Assembly: GCF_023278565.1 (NCBI RefSeq)
Contig: NC_064676.1
Span: 7,564,001-7,628,000 of the forward strand
DNA length: 64,000 nt
Origin: Colletotrichum lupini
Taxonomy: Eukaryota; Ascomycota; Sordariomycetes; Glomerellales; Glomerellaceae
Reading direction: 5' to 3'
Shown here: positions 11,301-22,900 of the stretch, one piece after another
Layout: each line of letters begins with the position of its first letter
Numbering within the stretch: position 1 is the stretch's first letter
Notes under the pieces: model-generated
The model's input: the letters and a program-made list of their open reading frames with translations, nothing else
Told to the model about the DNA's origin: nothing
Database searches by the model: none
Made by a program: the position numbers and the translations under genes

Positions 11301-14300
11301 AATAGTATTATACTAGTCTACCTTAAGGTCGAATTAAGTAGTTATTATTATTATAAGCCTAAAGGCCTTTGCGGCGAGCGTCGAAGCGTACGTATTTTAT
11401 AAGGGGTTAAGTAGTTATATATCCCCCCTTATATATATACGTACTTTTACCTCGCTAACCTCGTTATCGACGTCGTATTTATAAGTATATACTTATTTTA
11501 ATAAAAATAAGATCCCTTATTTAGGATTACGGTCGACCTCTTTTTATATACTAATATCCCTTAGCTTTTTTATTTCTATATTTATAGTATCCTTAAGTAA
11601 CTTTTATAGTTGTAATAGGAGATGTTTAATATTACTAAACTTCTTTAGTAAGCTCTAGAAGTTAACTTTAGTAAGTCGTAGTTTCTAAACTCCTTTAGAG
11701 CGCTCTAAGTAGGTCTTATAAACTACTCCTTTTATTACTTAATAAAGTATTATATATCCTATACTACTTTCCTCTATAGCTTCTTACTAATTAAGTATAA
11801 AAGTAGAGAAAAAGTAGTCTTAGAGACGGTTATAGTAATCGCTATTTCTTATATTCGAATATAAGAGCGTTACGAAGATATTATTATTAAAGCGTTATAA
11901 AGGTTTACGGGCCCGGTTTAAACGTCTAGGACCTAACAGAGCTTTATTTAGTATTTAATAAAGCAGTTCTTATAAGCTCTGTTTTTATATAATAATAGAG
12001 GTTTATTATAAGGGTTCTTTATTAATGTCGATTTTAGCGTTAAGAATTACTTTTTTGCGATCGGTACCTCGTTTATTACGTGCTCTAGCGTTTTACTAAG
12101 AGCTATTAAGAATTAAAGGCTCGAGAACCTCTATAGTATATATAAGTGCTCGTAAGGAGGACTATAGACTACGTAGAGCCGTTTATAACCTAGTTATTAT
12201 ATCCCTTTTTTTATTCCTACCCCCGAGCTCGCGTAAGGGGGTTATCTTAGGGGTTAATAATAATAATAAGACTATATTAGCCTTTTTAGCCTTATTTACT
12301 ATACCCTAGAGTATATTTATCGGTTACTTAGCGTCCTAAATAATTAAAAATCTAATAATAATACTATCCTTAATTATAGAGTTATCTTAAGTACTAGTAT
12401 TTCTAAAGTCTAGATTTACTTCCCCGAGTGCTCGAATTAACTTATTATTAGTATTAAAGAGTTCTTATATCTCTTAGATTATTAGATTTGCTTACTCGCT
12501 TACGATAGCTTATTCCTCGTATACGGGATTATAAAAGACTTCTTTATTAAACTTAATATTTTTTATAATAAATACTTACTCGAGCGCGGGTACCTAGACC
12601 TTATATAGGTTATACGTTTTTAATATATATCTAACTAAGTATCCTATATACTTATAAAAAAGTACTTTAAACTCTTTTTAACGTATACCCCTCTTACGAT
12701 CCTTATAAAGAGGGTATACTTAGTAGCTATATATATAGAAGCTACCGAGATACGGGGTAACTAGTTTAGAATCCCGCACTTAGTAACCCGTTTATTACTA
12801 GCGTTAATACCGCTTTTACTAATTAATTTCTATTATAATAAGTAAATCTTCTTTATTAGCCTTCCGTGGGGTAATATTATAAATAAAGATTACTACTAGT
12901 ACTATTTCGTCCTATAAATTCGTAAGGAGGTTCGTAAAAAGGCATATCTTATAAGCTTTAGTAATTATAAGTTAACCTACTCTTTTAGCGTTATTTACGG
13001 GTTCTTTTATATATAGAGGTAAAAGTTCTATTCCGATTCCTAGCTCGCTATACTACGTCTTATATACGTATCTAACGTTTACGGTTAGGAGAGCGGTCTT
13101 ATTATTATTTTTAAAGAAGTAAATTAGAGTCCCTTTTTAATAATAAATCGCTACCTCGAGGCTCTATAATACGAAAAGCACTTCTTCCTCTATTTTTATT
13201 TTTAAAAAGAACCCCCTAAGCTACTTACTATATTCGTTAGAAGTTATGAGTATATATTATCGTTTATTAAGAAATAGTTCGAAATAGAAGAGATCTTAGT
13301 ATATATAGTACTATAGCCGTAAGGCTCTTCTCGAGGGTAGTCCTCTTAAGACTACTATCTTAGCTTTAGATAATATATATACTTTATACTTAACTTATAA
13401 TAGAGGTTTAATACGCATACCTCGAGTCTTATATAGTAATTAACGAAGAGTATTAGGTCTAAGATAACCTGTTCTAAGGTACTAAAAGAGCGCGCTATTA
13501 AACCTTTTATAAGTATATTAATATAAATAACGGAATTTTTTATAGCTAACTAGTAATATAATACTAGCTAGGCTCTATAGGATATGCTTAAGGTTTATAA
13601 AAGAAGGATAGGATTAGAGGAGCTTATATTCGAAAAAGACTAAATTATTCTTTTAGATAAGCTACTTTTTAATAGTACTCTTATAAAGCGTTCCCTATTA
13701 TAAAGTATAATCTAGACCGTAGTACTAGAGTGCGCTTTTATTTAGTAAAGTCTCTAAGACTATATTAATATAGAATCCCTCGATATAAGCGACGTTCTAA
13801 AGCTTTAAATCGTAGGTTCCTTTTCCCTTAGGTCCGTCTAGGACGCCCTTTATAATACGAGTACTACGTATAGTAATAGGTAATATAGTAATTCTTAATT
13901 TAATATAGTTTTTATTACCTAATAGTACGCAACTCTTAGGTTTAAATAGGCTCTTATTATTAACTAAATATATTACTCTATAGCTATTTATTATTATACT
14001 CTAAGAAAGGGGGTGAGCGCTACTTATAGGGGTACTAAAGATTACGTTTACTTTTAAGTCCTAACTCTTTATAAATATAACGACTACGTAGCCCTCGTCC
14101 TAGTTTACTAATAAGCTCGCTATAGGTTAGTTAGAGGATCCTTTTAAAAACCTAGGTTTCTTAGGGGTTCTATCGTTCTTTAGCTAACTAGCTTTTTTAA
14201 GCTTATTATAGAGTAATTTCTATTTATTTAATTTAATAGCGGCGAGGACTCCCTCTATATAGCTCCTTAGCATTCGTATTAATAACTTACTAGCGTTTCG

Positions 14301-15510
14301 GCCTATAAGTACCTATTCTAATTTTCGGTATACTATAGGGCGCTATGGGTATATATAATTATAAGGGTATATAACGTTACCTTTATTATTTACGTCGTTA
14401 ACTAAGTTAGAGCGTTTAGTAAAAATAGAGTAAGCCCCTCCTTAACCTAAAGGTCGTTTAGTATATACGTCCTAAGTTACTAAGCTAAATATATATATAA
14501 TCTCCTCGAGGGTCCTCGTATGCGTTCTAAAGGTTATTAATTTACTAAAGGTCTTATATATACGTTAGCCTTATATAAGGTTAAGTCTAGACTTAATTAT
14601 AACTAAGAAGTCGAGTACGGCAATCTCTTTATTAATTTTTAAAATATTATACGTTTTAGCTCGGAGGTAAGTAGACTACTACTCCTTATATTAGCGTTAG
14701 GGGTTAATTCTAGTCCTCGCTTTATTAAGGGCTTATTAATATTCCTCTCGAACCGCATTCCTTATTACTAGTTTAGGGGGCGTAAATTCCTATTTTAAAT
14801 ATCTAACGATTCGCTATATACTAAACTTAGCGCCGTTCTTAATAGCTTTTTAAAATACGTATTCGTATAGTATAGCGTTAACTAATTTTACTAACTACTA
14901 GGCGAGGATTTTAATATACGTATTAATAATATTACGTTCGTAAGTTATAAGTTACTTATATTTAGCGTCGAGCTTTTATTATTTTTAAATACTCTCGAGC
15001 GTATAGATCCTCTTTATGGGTGCAGTATAAGGATAGATTTATTTATATAAAATAAGTAGCATAGCTAGTTTTATAAAAAGAAACCCGGCTTAGTTTTATA
15101 GGTTACTTATGCTTAAGGAAGTTAAAAGGTTCGTACTAAGAGTTATATTTAAAAGCTATTAATAAAAGATTTCTTAGTTTTTTTAATCGTTCTCGAACGC
15201 TTTATAACGGGCTTAGTAAGCTCGTAGTTCTTCTTTATTATAAGTTATAACTAATCGTCCGAATTCTAAGGGCGAAATAAGTATTATAGAGGGGTTAAGG
15301 AATATATCGGAATCTAGAGCGTCTAGGTCGACGTACTTCTAGACCCCGACGCCCTTATTTATAATATAAAGTACGTTAAATTATTTAATTTAACTATCGT
15401 AGCTAGTTAGTTTAGCTTAGGCTAAAGTAAGTACGAGTAAGTCGGTTATTTTAAAGAGATCGTAAGAATCGTATTAATAAGTACGTTATCGTAGTATAGG
15501 GTCTTAACTA

Positions 15511-15527
15511 AGAGCTAGGCTTATAAC
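15511..15527 (-). other. Primer binding site of the complete copia element
   Basis: Same place and sequence class as 6031-6047, now reading gagctaggcttataact: two transitions away from the initiator tRNA-Met anticodon-arm match. Confidence 0.65.
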
Positions 15528-15704
15528 TATTACGAGTTATAGTACGTAGTAATAGGTATACGGAGTATAGTAAAAGTAGCTTAATTATTAAAATAGAAAT
15601 AGATAAAAGGAGAAGGTCTATATATACGATATTTAAGATAGATACGTGATTTAGCACGTGACGGGCACTTTGTGAGGTGCGATTACTATCCCTGTTACGT
15701 GACA
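15528..15704 (-). repeat. Right (5') LTR of the complete copia element
   Basis: 177 bp, equal in length to the left LTR. Here the outer end (about 15645-15704, ending CTGTTACGTGACA) is unmutated and the inner end (tattacgagtta) is mutated, the mirror image of the left LTR. Confidence 0.92.
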
Positions 15705-15981
15705 TTTTCTCTGTTCAGGCCACTGACATGACACATTGTTGATACCGCATTGTGCACATTTTGGCCTACAGCGATAAGTTTTCTTGTTATTACAAAACAT
15801 CAACCAGACGAGAACGAGCGCACCTCTCCCCACTACACTGTTATTTGCCCAAGGAGTCAGTCAACCTCTGCTGGTTGTAGGTTATAAGTGACTCTTCTCA
15901 ACCCACCTTGTGTTTTCGCGCTCTGCAGGCCAAGCAGGCCCCACGACTCCGACTTATTTTCTTAGTTCCTTGGCCTGCCAT
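15705..15981 (-). pseudogene. Zn(II)2Cys6 transcription factor, N-terminal DNA-binding part, truncated by copia insertion
   Basis: Three exons rebuild a perfect binuclear zinc cluster: exon 1 (15907-15981, start MAGQGTKK, ending ACLACRARKHK), a 14-nt exon 2 (15824-15837, CSGE plus part of R) and exon 3 (15765 down to the insertion, PKCAQCGINNVSCQWPEQRK). Spacing is C-x2-C-x6-C-x6-C-x2-C-x6-C. Introns are 15838-15906 (69 nt, GTGGGT...AACAG) and 15766-15823 (58 nt, GTGCGC...TGTAG). The frame is also open upstream to an ATG at 16212; I prefer 15981 because the basic motif follows it directly. Exon 3 runs into the target duplication (15705-15709) and continues, after the 7.6-kb element, at 8125. 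Function before disruption: sequence-specific nuclear activator or repressor; target genes unknown. Confidence 0.88.
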
Positions 15982-16313
15982 AGGTATTGACGGTATACTT
16001 TGTTTCTTGCCGAGATCGGGCTCAATTGGCCGTGGAGAGACGCTGGCCAAAGGCTTAAGAGACGGAGGAGATGGCCAGATGCGCGTAATATTTGAGCCGC
16101 GGACAAAGGAAGCTCCGCGGAGAAGTCGAATTTGGGAAGAAACATGTGGGTACCCATCGATTGCCCCACGCTGATCTCTCCTGCGACTGAATACGGCCAA
16201 TATGGGAATCATGGATTATCGAACATGGTTGGAATCTTTGTACTTTTCCCTTTCTACGTCGCAAGATCGTGTAGCCTATAGACGTGCCTCATAGATTCAT
16301 AGCTCTGTTGCTC

Positions 16314-17370
16314 CTACGCGGACTGCTCGTAGGCCTCAGCCTGCTCAGGAACGACCGTCAACAACCTTTCCTTTAAAACACCACGGCGTGCGTTTTCTAT
16401 GGCCAGCGACTCCATCTGGCCAAGTGTCTCAACGGTGTGGGTTCCCAGGTGAGGTACGAGCAATGCTCTTTCGTTATTGACTAGTCGCTCGTCAACCAGT
16501 GGCTCCTTTTCGTAGACATCCAGCCCAACCGCTGCGATGTGGCCCTCATCCAGGGCGGCGGCCATAGCTGCCTCATCAATGACAGCACCACGGGCTGTAT
16601 TGATCAAAACTACACCCGGCTTCATCTTGGCGATCTCTGCGGCTCCGATCAAGTGCGTAGTACTGGCTGATAGCGGGACGTGGACAGAGATAATATCGCT
16701 GGTGCTGAGAAGTTCATCGAAGGAAACATATTGACAGCCTGCAGTGAGATCATTCGACAGCGGCTTCCGGTTGTGATAGATTGTCTTGAGCCCAAAAGGC
16801 TCGGCCCGGCGCTTGACTGCACGACCAATGCGGCCCATGCCGAGAATTCCCAATGTCTTGCCTTGAGGGTCATGGCCAAAGTCGAGGCCCTTTTTGAAGT
16901 TGCCGCTCCTTAGACTAGTAAAAGAGGGATTCAACTGGCGGATGGCTCCGAGGAGAAGGAAAATGGTCAGATCGGCAGTGGCCGACGTGACTGGGTCTGG
17001 CGCATAAGTGACGATGATGTTGCGCCGCGTGCAGGCATCGACGTCGATCTGATCGTATCCGGCGCCAGTATGGCAGATGTACTTCAAAGACGTAGGCAGT
17101 TGGTTCACGAACTCTTCGTCAAACTTTCCAGCAACCTGTCAAATGTTAGTAATTCGAAGGGTGATGTGACAAATAATTTACAGCTCCACTAGAAGACGTT
17201 CTGAAAATAGCCTCGATATTCTGATACTTGCTGCGCAAGTCGCTAAAGAACTGATCTCGCGAGGTACTAGTGACCACTTCGGGATCGGCCACCAGCTTCA
17301 AAGCTTCATACTCCTGTAGTGCATGGCGGACGGCGTTGAAGAAAAGGATGTGAGATTTCGATTGCGACAT
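16314..17370 (-). CDS. D-isomer-specific 2-hydroxyacid dehydrogenase (glyoxylate/hydroxypyruvate reductase type), two exons
   Basis: NAD(P)H-dependent reduction of a 2-oxoacid such as glyoxylate or hydroxypyruvate; probably soluble. Exons are 17182-17370 and 16314-17135, joined in phase 0 over a 46-nt intron (GTAAAT...TTGACAG, branch CTAAC). The protein is 336 aa, the usual length. Visible marks: nucleotide-binding GMGRIG at residues 162-167; the late family signature MKPGVVLINTARGAVIDE with catalytic Arg245; Glu272 in DVYEKEP; His292 in PHLGTHT. Together these form the catalytic Arg-Glu-His set, so the enzyme should be active. An in-frame ATG eight codons upstream (17394) is possible, but MSQSKSHILFF fits family starts better. 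It lies 0.3 kb beyond the 5' end of the disrupted regulator, on the same strand. Substrate cannot be fixed from sequence. Confidence 0.92.
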
Positions 17371-18100
17371 GCTGGCGACTCTGTGTATCGGCATTATCTC
17401 CGTCTACATTGATTATGTTGATTGACTGGCGACATTTCCTCTTCTTTTAAACCGTTGAAGCCATCTTCATTAGGTGCTTGCGCTTGGCCGATATAATACG
17501 TGGCCGCGCTTCAAGCGCTGCGGTTAAAATATTAGGCGAAGGCGTGTTTACCGACGGGACCCAGTTGCCGGTGACGGCTGTAATGGAACTATTCGCTTTA
17601 CTTGGAGTTGTCCTTTGAGTTGTCGAATAACAGAAGCTCTTGCAAGATTGGAAGTCTGTTGGCTATCCCTCCATCTATCATTCCAGAATGTTATGATGCT
17701 GAACTGGTAGGTTGTCCCTGGTGCCGCATCGACTACTCGTGGGTTTCCAATCTCTCTTGCGCAGAGTCGACGGTCCATTGACGACTTCTGAGCATTTCAG
17801 TGTTTAATTGATGGTCGTCCCGTCTTCAGCCTCAGGCACTCCAGGAGCCCCTTCAGACGACGGTGTCCAGGTCGGTCAGAGGATAGCTGGCACCAGCCCC
17901 ATTAAGCCCTACGTTGAGAACTTGACTAGACTATGTGATTCTTCCCTCAAGTCTTCGCCTAATTTTCGCTTATCCGCTACCAATGTTACCACCTGTATAG
18001 TCCTGGGGACCTCGGTTCGAATCGTCGGCTTTCCTGAAGTAGAAAGAGGGGACACGCGCAACTACGTACGGACGTAAGAGGCAGATCGATTAGCCACTGT
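17371..18100. other. Intergenic DNA upstream of the dehydrogenase
   Basis: Normal base composition. It should hold the dehydrogenase promoter just right of 17370. Short open frames (17548-17778 minus, 17808-18077 plus) have no recognised motif and I do not call them genes. Confidence 0.5.
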
Positions 18101-19651
18101 TAAGGGGCAAATAAGCAAGCATACCACTACAATAGCAGCTAGCAAGTTAACCTTAATTAGTCTTGGTCGTAGACTCGAGGCTATATTCGTAATAGGACAC
18201 TAAGGAAATCGTATCAAGCGTTAGCGTTTAGCTCTAACCGATCGACCCCAAGTAGCACCAGCGTTAACCTCGCAGACTTATGGCAGCCCATTCTACCAGT
18301 CTTTAAACTAACACACAGGAAAAGCGCGTGGGTACTCTCACTCAGGGTAACGACAGTCTCGCATGTTTCGTAACGCTCGCAGTCAGGTGGGAAGAAATGG
18401 AGTCGCAGAGAGATAAGCACAATTGAGCACCGGGGTTGAACGAACACAACTTGACATAGACGAATGTCCGTGATTCCACAGATGTATGCCATTCCAGCAG
18501 TTCATTAGTACATGCAGTCTTTCGCAATGTTTCCACAATTCCATACAGCATAGAGCAAGACCTCGGTACCTAGAGGCCGGACCACGAAATAATATGCGAT
18601 AGCACTGGGTAAACAAGTTTAATAAGAAACTCGACCGCTCACCCTAGAGTTCAAGATCCAAACATCCTAATGCAATAGCAACTGCTATAATACCTTCTCT
18701 TCGCCTTGTCTCTGCCATTTCTCTGTTCAAGTGTTCATGCTCGCATGCGTCTTCTGGGTCCGGGCTGCGCTTGTCTATTAGAGAAGGCATATGGACGAGT
18801 TTCGTCACTTTAACGTCAGAAATCATTAATTAGTCGCAGTCAGCTTCGGTCTAACAACGCCAACTAATATCGTTCGCAGTTAGACTTCTTTCTAGAGTAC
18901 CTAACTACTAAAGCAAAGAAAAATTTAGCGGTCGGGGTCTGACGTAACGCATTTAAGTAAAAGCCTCCGGTGCGATGGGGTAAGGTATCTAGAGAACCTA
19001 CTAGACAATTTGCTCCATTTTCTTCAACAATTCTATTATATCGTTACAATTTCGGCTCCGACTTCTGAAAGGCACAACGATTCTGAACTCGGTATTCGGC
19101 ACGCAGTACCCAAGCAAATCGTCTCGTGTGGTTGGGCTTGCCCTCGGTCCTCTATCCATTGTAACTGAGTATTATAGGGCAACATAGCGAGCTTTTCAAC
19201 ACTTTTAGACCGGAGCCATGCTCAAGACTAAGTGCTATTAACCGTTTGTTAGCGGCTCTCACATCTTAGAGGGTTCGCATTGCTCTATCGACGGAGACTT
19301 GCACTTTTTGACAATGCCAGTCAGCTTCGGTCGCGTCTCGAACTATTAGAAGAATAGTCCCATCATACCGAAGGAATCGTAGCCTACTTGCGTATAATCA
19401 TTAGATCGCGTCTTAAGGAATCTGCCTCGGTCGATAACTAGACTGCGAGATGGACGCGGTCGAGTTAATTAAACTTGTCGTCGTCGCCCATAACTAGAAT
19501 TCCGAACTTGCCGCCATGGCTCGCGTTTACACAGGGCTCAATTCAATCAATCTTCCGGATCCAAGGGACTCATGTCGGCTTTATCTCGCACGGAATTCGG
19601 TTTCGAAGATAACGGGCTTAATTTGTTCCTCCTGTCACCGAGGTTTTCCTA
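18101..19651. other. Degenerate, probably RIP-affected unique DNA
   Basis: Base composition is intermediate, with many in-frame TAA/TAG on both strands. Part of it next to 19651 may be the mutated downstream portion of the transcription factor relic at 19652-19933, but I could not follow a frame through it. No repeat boundary seen. Confidence 0.45.
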
Positions 19652-19933
19652 CTCAATAGGTTGCTTTCCTAGGAGAAGATCCCCAACGCGAACGAGGTCC
19701 AGGACGTAGAACGGGTCGCCTATCGATCGTAGTCGATTAAATATTTCGGTTGCCTCTGCTTCGGGCCGTGAATAAAGGTCCCTTATTAGCTCGTAGAGAT
19801 TATTATTCTCTTTTTCAAGTTCTTCTAGTCGGTTGACAATCGCCTGTCTTCTGGTTGTCTTAATTAGGGTATCCCACTCGCATTCGACGTTTTGCGTAGA
19901 ACATCGCGAACAGATCGGTCGGGTCGCGGAACA
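19652..19933 (-). pseudogene. Relic exon of a second Zn(II)2Cys6 transcription factor
   Basis: An open stretch of about 93 codons without a start reads the second half of a binuclear zinc cluster (CSATRPICSRC...VECEW, i.e. C-x6-C-x2-C-x6-C), then a linker RRQAIVNRLEELEKENNNLYELI, which is a short coiled-coil dimerisation segment, and RPEAEATEIFNRLRSIGDPFYVLDLVRVGDLLL, a conserved post-linker motif seen in many filamentous-fungal C6 regulators. An AG acceptor directly precedes the first TGT, so the first two cysteines should be on an upstream exon; the DNA there (19934-20010) is too degraded to find them. The frame stops at TAG (19649-19651). It is a different protein from the regulator at 6080-15981. 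Confidence 0.72.
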
Positions 19934-22900
19934 CTATGTTATTAAATACTAATTAGCATTATAGCTAGCCGCATCGAGATATTAAGGGTCCGGCTTAGCT
20001 GGTTCGAACTTCTTAAGGGGGTGGATAGAGAGGGGAAAAGGTTAACGGTTAACTATCTAATCTATTTATGATTTAACAAGTCTTCTGGCCACTTTGCCCC
20101 ACCTTAACGGCGATATCAACGACCTAGATAAGTACCGTTACTATGTATAGTACACCAGGTCGTGGCAAAAGGTACTTTTTTCCATCAGGGGTAGGAAGCT
20201 AGAGGCGGGCGAATTTTCCCTCTTCTTCTCTCTACGTCAATTTCGATAGGGTCTACGACTTACCTTTACTTTTCTTCTGCGACACTCAAGGCAAGCTGCT
20301 GGCACAGTCTGTCTCTGCTATCAAAATAGAGGTTCCGTTAAGATCACGCGAGGACCAGCGCCGGCTAGCAAGAGACGCCTAAAGCTTATAGCTATCGTAG
20401 GAGCATCTAGGTTCGGAGCGTCCCTTGTATCATCGTCGTATTACGAGCCTAATATTGGTCTAAGATGAGGAAGAAAGAAATGATAATAGCAGTATTATAA
20501 CACGACTCTCCCCATTAATAGCCTCGGAAGAGTATTTATAGCTAACTATTATTAAGCAGAATTAATATTCTAATAGCATCTCTTAGCCACTGCATATCTC
20601 ATCTCTCGGCCATAGTACGGATACCTAACTAATATACCCCGCAGGCGTGGTACCATCCCTGCTGGCGTTTAGAAGGATTTCCGTCTGCACTAGTCTAGGC
20701 CATCGAGAAAGTGAACTTGCCCTGTCGATTGAAGCCCCCTTTGGAGTGCTAATTCTTCCACAGTAGCCAATCTTACACCCTTCAGTACCTTACCCTTCAA
20801 GCGGTCCATGGTGCGGACGCGATGGTTATCCGCATGTGGGCGTAATGTGGCAAGTTAATCGGGCCCTAAAGATGCTGCGGGTCTTCTGCTTGCTTTTTCT
20901 TATTATACCTATAGCGACTCGGGTGTGGCTTTGCCACAGCTTTGCGGTCACGATAAAGCGGAGGATCCGTTTTGATTTGATATATGTGTGTAGAAGGCAG
21001 ACTGGTTCTTATCTATATCTCCTTGAACCCCATCGGGCACAGCATTAGCTCGAAAAGTCCCCATCGACACGCACTTCTTACTTCAGTTGAACTTAAACAA
21101 AGCTTTAGCCGGTATTAAGGGAAGCATACTAAGGGAGAAAAGCCATAGCGTGGGTTTTCGCTTATGCCCTAAAAGCTGTGCCATTATAATCCACGGACCA
21201 CGAAGCGCAAACTACACAGCACACACATAGCAAAGGTTAAAATCTCACTAGTAATTTGGTAGATAGGTCAGAAGATATAAGCCCCTCAACTAACATATAG
21301 GGGCGTGTCTCAAAACTCTAGTACTTAATGAAGCGACCGACCCCTCGATTCACGAGCTTCCCTCGTCCTATATTATTACCTAGTAGTACTGCGTACCTTA
21401 GATAACAAGGTTAAAGTTATACAACTGGTAATGCACTATTCACAAGAAGGCTTTGTGATAATTACAGATGAATTGTGGTTTCCTATCAATTTGAGACCTA
21501 ATTGCTGTTCTATTAAGGTCAAAGTCGCTGTTATCTCGAAAGGAGTCCAGGTTAATGAGTTAATAGCACTAAAGTCCTTCGGAACTATTCACCCCTCCTG
21601 GTCTCGTAATTATTTATCTAACTCTCTCTATTAGCAAATGAATTAAAAAGTCGGCTGTTAATAAGTTCGAGGATCGGCCTTCTTCTCTCGCACGGCGACC
21701 TGAAATGTTAAGCCCCCCTTTTCGAACCTCGATGCCATTGACTGCACGAGCTGCAGAGCCGTGCGACTTAACTAGCTTAATTAAACTTAAATTAACTAAA
21801 ATCTAGAGGTAGTAGGCGCCGTGTGCTACGACTCAGGGTAATAAATTTTACTACTAGCTCAATGGGCTACCCAACCATAGTGTCTTCATCTTAGGGCCAT
21901 CACATTTTTAACACTATTATGGGCAATCGAGTCTTACAACCCCATACCATAAGTGCAAGTACATTCCCGGAAAACATGCCCTCTTTCTCGCGGACATTCT
22001 AATCACCTATCCTTTCAACTTCGCTTAAGGGGGCCATGGCAACTCATCAAGGTTGAAATCACCCCCTCGGGCTTCGGGAGTCGGGGCTAAGCTAGCCGCA
22101 CCGAGCCCTATAGCGCTGCGTCCTTAATTACGGGGTAAGGAATATTAACGCGAGCCAATCTTGCTTTTCGAAGGCGCCCAATGGTCGATCGTGATTAGCT
22201 CCACGGAGCAGTCCGTAGCAGCAACTACCTAAGTAAGGTACTTAGGTAGCGATTAGCAACGTTTTAGTGATAAGCAACTCACGATTAATGATTATTCCTA
22301 GCTATTTATAAGTTAGGATAGTTTACTTAATTCTCGGTAGTATAGAAATCTCTGTGTACTTATGAAGCAAGCTCTATAAATAACTCCACGATTCAGTAGT
22401 TCGGCGCTACATATATCAAACCCCCCTTTTAGTTAAGCGCAGTAATCCTTCTTAGAATGTTAACTAGACCTGTATACCGCAGAGAAAAGTGCTCAGAGGC
22501 GCAGAAGGTTTATTCTAGGTCGCACTTGGGACTACTATTATGGCAGCATGGCCGGGGTGTCTATTTGCATGTGGGATCTGGGTTTCGGACAGAAATAGCA
22601 GATCTAACACCGCCCACCGTATGATGGTAGCACAAACCTGGTGGAGACTTCCTTCTACTTGTTCGTCTCTGGTTCTTAGACATAATCAATTATTTTGCCA
22701 CTCCAGGAGGGGAAATACTATCGCGACGAGCTCCTAGTCTCCTCCGGATGACACGGGAATTGCCGCGAAAAGGTGTGTTACAGTTGTTGAGTTGTCGCGG
22801 GCAGCGTTCTTCATACACCTCACATGACGACGCTCTTCCGTATCCCTTGAGGCCACCGAAGCTACGACCGTTACTTGCGATAACCTTTCCAGCACCTGAA

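Larger units (their letters stand above)
8126..15704 (-). mobile_element. Complete Ty1/copia LTR retrotransposon, 7579 bp, RIP-mutated
   Basis: The element is bounded by two 177-bp LTRs (8126-8302, 15528-15704) with termini TGTCAC...GTGACA and by a perfect target duplication TTTTC (8121-8125 and 15705-15709). Orientation is minus: the primer binding site lies at 15511-15527 next to the right LTR, and reverse transcriptase lies at about 11030-11100 on the minus strand, where VFYVNNFIILYY is readable; the family motif is YVDD, so both Asp codons have mutated to Asn by G-to-A change. All reading frames are filled with stops, so it cannot be autonomous. The first 1.73 kb of the internal region is duplicated at 4315-6047. 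It splits a Zn2Cys6 gene within the exon that encodes the last zinc-binding cysteines. Confidence 0.93.

Noticed and set aside
10040..13500. Apparent AT-rich low-complexity words that might suggest a centromere or origin
   Set aside because: They are explained by RIP of a complete LTR element with defined ends and target duplication.
18005..18050. GGTTCGAATC resembling a tRNA B-box
   Set aside because: The bases around it do not form a 5-bp T-arm or an acceptor stem, and no A-box lies at the right distance.
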